From positions 1-31,487 of IMG/VR virus record IMGVR_UViG_3300031565_000223: a stretch of 31,487 nucleotides of DNA; one strand, 5' to 3'. This document shows positions 8,060 through 14,706 of this stretch, in pieces (position 1 is the first letter of the stretch; every line of letters begins with the position of its first letter). This stretch comes from a virus. The translations under genes and the position numbers were made by a program. The notes beneath the pieces were generated by a model, which saw only the letters and a program-made list of their open reading frames with translations, was not told where the DNA came from and did not search any database.

Positions 8060-9853
8060 ATGGCTAAGAAACCTAAAGCTAGACTACCTGTTGTTGAAGT
8101 TAAAGAACAGGCTGCTACCAAATCTAAGCTTACTAAGCTTGAGAGAATGGCTAGGTTAGAGTCTTCTCAATCTATTCGTGTTGCTTCTTACGCAGGTGGC
8201 TTCGGTAATACTGGATCTGGAGCCATATCGAATGCTGATTCTGCATTCTATAGTCCACAGTTATCCACAGATTTCCTTGAACTTCCGCAGTCGGAAAGAG
8301 AAAAACGAGAACTCTTTCGGTTTTGGTACAATACTCATCCTATCGTTGGGTCAGCCATAGACTTCCACACGGATGTTCCGATGAGCAAGATTCGGCTATC
8401 TCTCCCGAAAGGGAAAGACCCGAAAATGAATAAAAACATTCTTCATTTTTATGAAAGAATGTGCAAGCGTGTTCGATTGTTTCAAACCTTATATGACGCG
8501 ACGCATGAATATTGGCTACATGGGAATTGTTTTATCTTCTGTGAAGATCAAGATCTATCATCTGATATGACCGATGATATGCTTCTTGAGCCATCAGTGA
8601 AGGGTGCTGATGATGAAGAAGTTCTTGAAGTTGACTACGCCGGTCGTGCGAAAACAAAAAAGGAACGTCGTCGTGCTCTGAAGCCTGAGAACGAACGAGA
8701 TAAAACGATTCGTGAGTATGTTGCCAAGAATTATCAAGGCTGGGAAAGATTACAAATTTTACCTCCTGAACAAGTTAAACTTGAGGTATTTCAGTATACT
8801 AACAAAACTAAAATAGAACTCATACCTTCTGAGAAGGATAAACTTCTCGTCATGAAGGCGACTGATCAGCGTGACGAAGAATCAATTCGTATTGCTGAAG
8901 ACATTCCTGAACAAATTCGAGAGAGTTTGTTGTCTGGCCAGCCGATTCCACTTAACTCGAGTCCATACGACGCATTTTTATGCTCGTCATTCTGTTATCA
9001 TCTTGCTCACAAAAAATCAGCTTATGACGACCGTGGAATATCCCTTCTAGAACGCTGTCTTCGAACTCTTCTTTATCAAGACAAACTTCGACAAGCCCAG
9101 ACCAGCATTGCTTCTCGGGCAATGACGCCAAAACGTATTATCTGGGCTGACAAAATGTCAGAGCCGGATGTTGACGCCCTGCGTGATCAGATTGATCAAG
9201 CTATCATAGATCCTGATTTCACCATTGTCACGAACTTTGAAGTTCATTGGGATGAAATCGGGTCTAGAGATCGCCTCCTTGATCTTGGTACTGAGTATGA
9301 TATAACGAACAAGCTTCTTTTTATCGGATTGCGCATCACCGAAACCATGCTTACCGGAGAATCAACGTATTCTGGAGAACGTATTCATCTAGATGTTATG
9401 AATACTATGTATCTCTTGTACCGGGAAAATATCGTTCAATTTGTGGAAGAGCAGTTATTCGAACCTGTGGCTGAAAAGAAGGGCTTTTTTGATACTGATG
9501 AATTTGGTAATAAGACGTATTTATACCCGAAGCTTCAGTTTACTCGTCTTGCGCTTCGTGATAATTCTGAACTTCAGGATTACATGTTTAACCTATACCA
9601 GAAGGGATCATTACCGATATCTTTCATACTGGAATTGTTGAATATTGATTCTGACGAAACCCTTGTTCAACTGAAAAAGGATATGTTTACGCCGAATGAT
9701 TCCACATTCAATGAGTTCCTAAAAGGTCTTCTCCAAAAAGCCGGGGATGCGGCTCTTGAACAAACGGATGCTCTTGAGAAACTCGCTGAAGGCGCTGGTC
9801 TTAAAATGACCAAGAAAAAAGGAGATAGATTCGGAGAAGATGAGGAAGCATAG
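8060..9853 (+). CDS. portal protein
   Basis: This 597-residue protein follows TerL, and its N-terminal third reads as a portal of large myoviruses: FYSPQLSTDFLELPQS, then F-W-Y-x-T-H-P-I-V-G-S-A-I-D-F-H. The portal forms the twelve-subunit ring at one head vertex through which DNA passes and to which the tail attaches. The C-terminal part contains the expected helical stem and crown regions and an acidic, Lys-rich end (KKKGDRFGEDEEA). A charged insertion around residues 190-225 is probably a loop. An IRVASYAGGFG segment near residue 40 resembles short R-[IV]-A-S segments in neighbouring head proteins. Shine-Dalgarno is weak. A 45-base gap without recognisable signals follows. Confidence 0.88.
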   Translation: MAKKPKARLPVVEVKEQAATKSKLTKLERMARLESSQSIRVASYAGGFGNTGSGAISNADSAFYSPQLSTDFLELPQSEREKRELFRFWYNTHPIVGSAIDFHTDVPMSKIRLSLPKGKDPKMNKNILHFYERMCKRVRLFQTLYDATHEYWLHGNCFIFCEDQDLSSDMTDDMLLEPSVKGADDEEVLEVDYAGRAKTKKERRRALKPENERDKTIREYVAKNYQGWERLQILPPEQVKLEVFQYTNKTKIELIPSEKDKLLVMKATDQRDEESIRIAEDIPEQIRESLLSGQPIPLNSSPYDAFLCSSFCYHLAHKKSAYDDRGISLLERCLRTLLYQDKLRQAQTSIASRAMTPKRIIWADKMSEPDVDALRDQIDQAIIDPDFTIVTNFEVHWDEIGSRDRLLDLGTEYDITNKLLFIGLRITETMLTGESTYSGERIHLDVMNTMYLLYRENIVQFVEEQLFEPVAEKKGFFDTDEFGNKTYLYPKLQFTRLALRDNSELQDYMFNLYQKGSLPISFILELLNIDSDETLVQLKKDMFTPNDSTFNEFLKGLLQKAGDAALEQTDALEKLAEGAGLKMTKKKGDRFGEDEEA

Positions 9854-9898
9854 TATATTTCAATACGCTTTTTTTACATATTAGTATGTGGTTGCATC

Positions 9899-12229
9899 AT
9901 GAAGCGTTTTGCCGATAGTTCTTTAGATTCCTCTGAAAAGGAGGAACATGAAGTAGAACGCCTGATTAATAAGTATACTCCCCCCTCTCGGAAAACCGAT
10001 AATAAGAAGGGTCCGAAACACGATAATAGGAGAGATAGAATCAAGACCGAAGATTCGGATCTCAGCGTGACGGATTCTGATTTGTCTCTCGCCACCATTG
10101 CTCATAATATCGTTGCTGGTAAATCCAATAAATCCGATAAATCCAATAAATCCGATAACAAGAAACTGGTTGATAAATTTGTTCGTGAGCTTGGGCGAGT
10201 TTCTGATTCATTAGGGGAAACTGCGCGTAAATTATTGCTTAAATCTGCTTCTCCTGAAGATTGGATTTCTGAACAACAGGAAGAAAAAAATGATAATAGT
10301 AATATTAAATTCCGAGGTGACGCAAATAGAATAATCAAAAAAATAGTTGACATATGGCCGTCCGGAAAGCCTGGTTCTGTTGGTAAAAGAGCAGGGATCA
10401 TACTCTCCGTTTTGAGAGAGATGGATGGTGTAGGTCTTCCTAAAAGTTTCACTAATACTTTTAAGCACGATCCTAAAAATGTATCACATAATCAAAAATT
10501 GGTTATGGAAATTATTGAAGATTCCGGAAATATAGTTTCGGAGGTTGATTTACATGATCACGATTTTGTCATATTTTCTACTCTTGCCGTCATATATGGT
10601 GCCATTCAGAGTAATCCGGATTCCATTGATAGCTCGAAATTATCATCCTCTGTCGATTCAGCGACTAAGGGTGTATATGAAAAAGCTTTACAGACAGTGT
10701 CAGTTGCTAAATGGATGAAAGAATGGGAAGATGTTATTAAGGATCAACATTTTTCTAAGACAGAGGAAATAAAGGAGTGGATCCCAGCCGACGAATTTTA
10801 TGACCATATGATGAGTGGCGCCAAAAGGCTTTTTGATCGTCCTGATCCAGTTTTTGACCATAAAACTATTGTTGATGCCATGGAGAAATCCATGGGGAAA
10901 CAGTTCGGGCATGCCCCGGAGGCAGCCATGAAAGTTGTTAAAGACTATCGACGGGGTGTCCGAGCAGCTTCTAGTGCAGCAACTTCTTATGAAACTGAGC
11001 TTATTGAAACTATGTCCAATAGGACTTCTTCATATCATGGTGTATTGCAACAGGGTCATCCATCTGGCCTGACCAATACTGTTTATGAATCTTACGATAA
11101 GAGATATTTCGGAAAAAAACATTTTGAGTCCATTGTAACAGCTGCCAAAGAACTTATGGAAGAGGACTGGCTGAAGTATGGCTGGACCAATGGCGCTATT
11201 GATGCGCCAACTAGGGCGGCTCTGGATTTGGCTATACATCTTGCTGACTCGAATCTTTATCAGTCCAAGATAGATGCCGAAACCTACGAAATGCTTTTGA
11301 ATCGAGTTGCAGGTTGGGATCACGATCAGTTTTCTGAAACCATCTTTCCTGGGAAAGATGGTTCGAATAGGAGCGCTTCAGACATGAATAAGTCCACCGT
11401 TCGAGAATTTTTGCGAATTGCTAGCGAACTCAAGAATACGAACCCGATAGCGGCGCTCGATATCATAAAAGTTGTTCGTTCAATTCGGGCTGCCGAGGAT
11501 CAGGGACAACAGGATCAGGGACAACGTGCACCTGCGCAAACCTCTCAATCTCAGCAGGGGCAATCCCAGGGTGATACAGATGAAGATGTAGATGATTCCG
11601 TTGCCGATAAACTTGATATCGAAGCTCTTCAGAAGCTGACAAAGACTATGCTTGATGATGATGATGTTATGTCATTTGCTGATGCTTTGAGAGACATATC
11701 TGGGCATATCAAGAAGGTTTCTTCATTTCGTACTGCCGGAGTCGGTGGTGCTGATTGGCCAAGTATTGTTGAAGCTCTTGAGGGTATGTCTGACGAAGAA
11801 GGCGAAGCGTTTTTAGAATCAATGAAGGGTACGATTGGCGAATTCAATGAAGCTGTTGCCGATGAAGATATTGAAGGCATCATGAGTGGTTTCGATGATA
11901 TCCTCAAAGGCGTAGAAGAGGCTGTTAAAACTACTAAAACCAGTTCAATTCGTGTGAGTACCGCTGTTCTGGCAAGATTAGCTCTTTATATTCCCGATAC
12001 CCGTTCTATCCTCTTACCGATTCTGGCCGCTAAGAAGAAGCAGCAGAAGAAGCAGAGTAAGAAGAAGAAGCAAAGTCAAGAAGAAGACGATAAGCCTAAG
12101 GGTAAGGGTAAGGGTAAGGGTAAGGGTAATCCCTTCGGTGGTAAGAAGGCCCCTCCGTTCGGCAGCAAAAAACCCGGCAAAAAGAAGAAAGCTTCAATTG
12201 CTGTTGAGTCCGATGATTCGGAGTGGTGA
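9899..12229 (+). CDS. large Lys-rich head-region protein, possible internal or prohead core protein
   Basis: This 776-residue protein has no recognised catalytic domain. It begins with a charged region including a duplicated KSNKSD segment (about residues 75-88). A long helical middle follows, then a Gln-rich linker (DQGQQDQGQ, about residues 535-560), an acidic part, and a C-terminus with a run of Lys and five Lys-Gly pairs before PFGGKKAPPFGSKK. Just before the Lys-rich tail, LARLALYIPDTR...LLPIL (about 690-710) matches the C-terminus of the protein at 13519-14109. A second shared segment, FLRIASELKNTNPIAALDI (about 504-522), matches that protein's N-terminus. The basic tail could contact packaged DNA. 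Position between portal and protease suits an internal head or prohead core component, which is inference. Confidence 0.6.
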   Translation: MKRFADSSLDSSEKEEHEVERLINKYTPPSRKTDNKKGPKHDNRRDRIKTEDSDLSVTDSDLSLATIAHNIVAGKSNKSDKSNKSDNKKLVDKFVRELGRVSDSLGETARKLLLKSASPEDWISEQQEEKNDNSNIKFRGDANRIIKKIVDIWPSGKPGSVGKRAGIILSVLREMDGVGLPKSFTNTFKHDPKNVSHNQKLVMEIIEDSGNIVSEVDLHDHDFVIFSTLAVIYGAIQSNPDSIDSSKLSSSVDSATKGVYEKALQTVSVAKWMKEWEDVIKDQHFSKTEEIKEWIPADEFYDHMMSGAKRLFDRPDPVFDHKTIVDAMEKSMGKQFGHAPEAAMKVVKDYRRGVRAASSAATSYETELIETMSNRTSSYHGVLQQGHPSGLTNTVYESYDKRYFGKKHFESIVTAAKELMEEDWLKYGWTNGAIDAPTRAALDLAIHLADSNLYQSKIDAETYEMLLNRVAGWDHDQFSETIFPGKDGSNRSASDMNKSTVREFLRIASELKNTNPIAALDIIKVVRSIRAAEDQGQQDQGQRAPAQTSQSQQGQSQGDTDEDVDDSVADKLDIEALQKLTKTMLDDDDVMSFADALRDISGHIKKVSSFRTAGVGGADWPSIVEALEGMSDEEGEAFLESMKGTIGEFNEAVADEDIEGIMSGFDDILKGVEEAVKTTKTSSIRVSTAVLARLALYIPDTRSILLPILAAKKKQQKKQSKKKKQSQEEDDKPKGKGKGKGKGNPFGGKKAPPFGSKKPGKKKKASIAVESDDSEW
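10121..10156 (+). repeat. two perfect 18-bp coding repeats
   Basis: The unit aaatccaataaatccgat occurs twice in tandem and encodes KSNKSD twice near the start of the Lys-rich head-region protein. The exact DNA identity indicates a recent duplication. Confidence 0.85.
12100..12126 (+). repeat. five GGG tracts in a GGGTAA tandem repeat (potential G-quadruplex)
   Basis: GGG occurs at 12100, 12106, 12112, 12118 and 12124, each separated by TAA. This meets the simple G3-N3 rule for an intramolecular quadruplex on the coding strand and mRNA. It encodes the Lys-Gly pairs of the tail, so protein composition may be the whole reason for it. Confidence 0.7.
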
Positions 12230-12272
12230 GCTTTTCATGTCTTCACTAAACAAGACCGGAGAGAGAATTTCA

Positions 12273-12791
12273 ATGATTAAGAAACAAACTGCCAATAAGG
12301 TTCTCGCGAATCTTGACGAGACAGCGAACAAAATTGATTTACTTGTTAAGTCAGGTAAAATCGACAAGCGTGTTGCGTCCACTCTTGTGAGGGATATCGA
12401 CGCTTTTGCTGACCGTTTCCAGGTCGCGGCCTTCGGTCCAGACGCTTTGAAGCGTCACGTTGCGAAGGTCTCGAAGGTTTCGAGAGTCCTTGAACAGGAT
12501 TCTGACGAACCCTATATGAAAACCTTCGACAACCCGAATAAGGTTATCCAGTCGGATTCCGACGAACCTTACATGCATAGGACTGACAAGTCTTTTAATG
12601 CCGATGCGATCGATAACTACGATCAGGATCGCACCACCACGGTTACTGACCGTAAAGAGTATGCGGTTCGTGACCTGTCGGAGTGGTCGGATAAGACCAA
12701 ACAGCAGCCTTCTTGGGCGAAAGGCCCTGCAGGCAAGAGCACTCATCAGGGTTCGACTCGTAAATCTTCAGTAAAGACCTGGGCACCCTGA
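12273..12791 (+). CDS. small basic head-region protein of unknown function
   Basis: ATG 12273 is preferred because GGAGAGAG lies 7 bases before it; the alternative ATG 12237 would add 12 residues and has only a distant GGAG. The product, 172 residues from MIKKQTANKV, has a helical N-terminal half. Its C-terminal half is Ser/Thr/Asp-rich and probably disordered. It holds two copies of DSDEPYM (about residues 76-82 and 95-101). There are no cysteines and no recognised domain. Codons use more G and C than in the preceding gene, as for the capsid genes, which may mean higher expression. It could be an abundant internal head or scaffold-associated protein, but this is unproven. Confidence 0.6.
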   Translation: MIKKQTANKVLANLDETANKIDLLVKSGKIDKRVASTLVRDIDAFADRFQVAAFGPDALKRHVAKVSKVSRVLEQDSDEPYMKTFDNPNKVIQSDSDEPYMHRTDKSFNADAIDNYDQDRTTTVTDRKEYAVRDLSEWSDKTKQQPSWAKGPAGKSTHQGSTRKSSVKTWAP

Positions 12792-12825
12792 AACAAGCTG
12801 CTTTAGCTGGACTTCATGGATTCCT

Positions 12826-13515
12826 ATGACTTTGCGATACTCGTTCGTTGATGACCAACTGGCTGCTAGGGACTTCAATACGGATGACGTTGTACGTAAA
12901 GTCTTCGTATTCGGTATTAGTCCTTACATCGGTCGAGTCCTCTATTCGAATGTAGATACCGGCAAAGTCCAGGTTCAGTGGTCATGGGGTGCTGAGATAG
13001 AATCAGCGTCGGAGTTGATCAAAGACAACTCCAATAGCTTTGCTCCTACTCAAGCTGACCAGAGCGATTCTACTTGGGAGGGATCTCGGAATATAAACTC
13101 AAAGCCTGTTCAAAAGGCTGATGAAAAATTCCGTAAATCCCTCGCTACTCGTGTTGTCAGTGCTTACGAAGACAAGACCTTTCCTTTATGGAAGGCGGCT
13201 TGTGAAGCGTGGCACTGTGGTATGAATGAATTTGAAACATACTTTCGTATGGCTTCTGTTTTTGGTCCTGAATATGGACAAGAAGCTGTTCGATTGACGG
13301 TATCGAATTTATATGAACACGGCCGTCAAATTGCGATATACTGGAAGAACAACAAGCGTCGTTATAAAGTTACTCAGCAAGAAAAATCATCCGGGAAAGT
13401 AGTTTGTCCCAGGTGTAAAGGTATGCTGAAACCTCGCGTTTATCGTCAGGGTAAACGTGTATTTCAATGTAATGGGTGTGGGTTCTCCATACACCCTCGT
13501 GATTTGGCGGAGTGA
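12826..13515 (+). CDS. protein with C-terminal zinc ribbon, function unknown
   Basis: This 229-residue protein has a predicted beta-rich N-terminus (residues 20-55, including GRVLYSNVDTGKVQVQWSWG, which resembles a small SH3/KOW-like barrel). A Ser/Asn-rich linker follows, then a helical middle. The C-terminus carries a zinc-ribbon pattern, C194-P-R-C197 and C215-N-G-C218-G, 17 residues apart. Zinc ribbons of this form bind DNA, RNA or protein. It lies in the head-assembly operon with its stop codon overlapping the ribosome binding region of the next gene. A role in head assembly is suggested only by position. Confidence 0.65.
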   Translation: MTLRYSFVDDQLAARDFNTDDVVRKVFVFGISPYIGRVLYSNVDTGKVQVQWSWGAEIESASELIKDNSNSFAPTQADQSDSTWEGSRNINSKPVQKADEKFRKSLATRVVSAYEDKTFPLWKAACEAWHCGMNEFETYFRMASVFGPEYGQEAVRLTVSNLYEHGRQIAIYWKNNKRRYKVTQQEKSSGKVVCPRCKGMLKPRVYRQGKRVFQCNGCGFSIHPRDLAE

Positions 13516-13518
13516 TTT

Positions 13519-14109
13519 ATGAATAAGCAACTCGAAGCGAATACCAAAAAGCTACTGAGCATCGCAGCCCGTATATCTAAAGAGAATCCTATTCTCGGGT
13601 ACGATCTCGAATGCGCCACTCGATCGTTTGTCGCGGGCAAAGACCTGAGGATGCAAAGTGAATGGGCTGATTATGCTCAAAACGTTGAGAAAATCAGAGA
13701 AGAACTTGACAAGATCTTGAAGAGCAAGCCTGGTGATGAAAAAATCATTGAGTTTCTTGATGGGATCGATGGTGAAGTTGAAAAAGTAAAAATTTCGTCT
13801 TCGCGAATCGCGTCAGATGATTCCCCAGAAGCGTTGTGGGCGGCTTGGGAAGTGCAGTGGAAAGAGTTGAAGAAAAAAGCAGATGATGCTAAATGGTTAA
13901 AGGAAAATGGCTCTGAAGCACTACTGGCAGAAATTGACGCGCTTCATAAAGGTCTTGACGACGTTATTGAGCTGGGTACTGAAGATATTGAGCAGATTCA
14001 GACCTCTTCCGTTAACAAGCGGAGATTATCTTCGTTGATCCGTTTCGCTAACGCGATTCCAAACTCTCGCCAGAAATTGCTTCCTATAATCAAGAAGATG
14101 CTCGGGTAG
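13519..14109 (+). CDS. helical head-region protein sharing two motifs with the 9899-12229 protein
   Basis: This 196-residue, almost wholly helical protein starts at ATG 13519 with GGAG 6 bases before it. Residues 10-37 (KLLSIAARISKENPILGYDL) resemble FLRIASELKNTNPIAALDI of the large Lys-rich protein. The C-terminal residues 164-196 (LSSLIRFANAIPNSRQKLLP) resemble LARLALYIPDTRSILLP of the same protein. A short SSSRIASD segment lies between. The shared ends suggest both are targeted to the same place or partner during head assembly. The gene ends four bases from the end of the convergent gene on the other strand. Confidence 0.6.
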   Translation: MNKQLEANTKKLLSIAARISKENPILGYDLECATRSFVAGKDLRMQSEWADYAQNVEKIREELDKILKSKPGDEKIIEFLDGIDGEVEKVKISSSRIASDDSPEALWAAWEVQWKELKKKADDAKWLKENGSEALLAEIDALHKGLDDVIELGTEDIEQIQTSSVNKRRLSSLIRFANAIPNSRQKLLPIIKKMLG

Positions 14110-14113
14110 TCGT

Positions 14114-14635
14114 TCAGCTCTCCATTATTTCTTGTGCTACCCTCATTTTTCTTACCTCATCCCATACTTCTCCGAAATCGGCTGGTTTTAGGTCTTCGTA
14201 CTGAAGTGCCTTTCCCTCATTCTCACAAAATCTCTTAAGCTTTTCTAAGAAAAGCGTTTTGCGGATTTTGCGTTGAGCGGCTTGCTGCCGTTTTGCGACA
14301 GTCCCTTTATTTGTGGCCTTTTTCATGGCCAGCTCAATACGTTTTCGAATATTTGCCGAAATCTTTGCCAAATCGTATCTATCTTGATACGCTAACTCAA
14401 TTCGCTTCGCTCCGGCAAACCTTATTACCTCTACTTGGATTTTGTAATCCTTGTTTGCCTTCGCATCCAAGTACCAAGTCATGGGGATAGTCTTAGATTT
14501 ACCTGATTTCTCGAGAGTAATTCTCGGCCATAGACCGGATTTCGGGACGCCCATTTTAACATGGTCCTTGGATAATTTGATCTGGACCTTTTTCAGTTTA
14601 ACGTCTTTGAGTATTTCGGTAATGATTTTGCTCAT
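14114..14635 (-). CDS. reverse-strand basic protein of unknown function
   Basis: This 173-residue protein is strongly basic. Its N-terminal half is mixed alpha/beta (KVQIKLSKDHVKMG...RITLEKSGKSKTIPMTWYLDA). A long basic helix (about residues 90-135, many Lys, Arg and Ala) and a final amphipathic segment follow. The charge suggests nucleic-acid contact, but no motif confirms it. It is the only reverse-strand gene within the head cluster, convergent with the preceding gene (4-base gap) and divergent from the protease gene (71 bases). A later insertion is plausible. No clear promoter was seen. Confidence 0.65.
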   Translation of the reverse strand: MSKIITEILKDVKLKKVQIKLSKDHVKMGVPKSGLWPRITLEKSGKSKTIPMTWYLDAKANKDYKIQVEVIRFAGAKRIELAYQDRYDLAKISANIRKRIELAMKKATNKGTVAKRQQAAQRKIRKTLFLEKLKRFCENEGKALQYEDLKPADFGEVWDEVRKMRVAQEIMES

Positions 14636-14706
14636 GTATATAGTACTCTGAATACCTCAAAATTTACGATCATACTATTAGAGTTATTTTTAGACGTTTT
14701 GGTGCA

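Noticed and set aside
12100-12126. Telomere-like repeat marking a genome end
   Set aside because: The GGGTAA units are in frame inside a coding region and encode Lys-Gly; packaging genes and operons continue on both sides.
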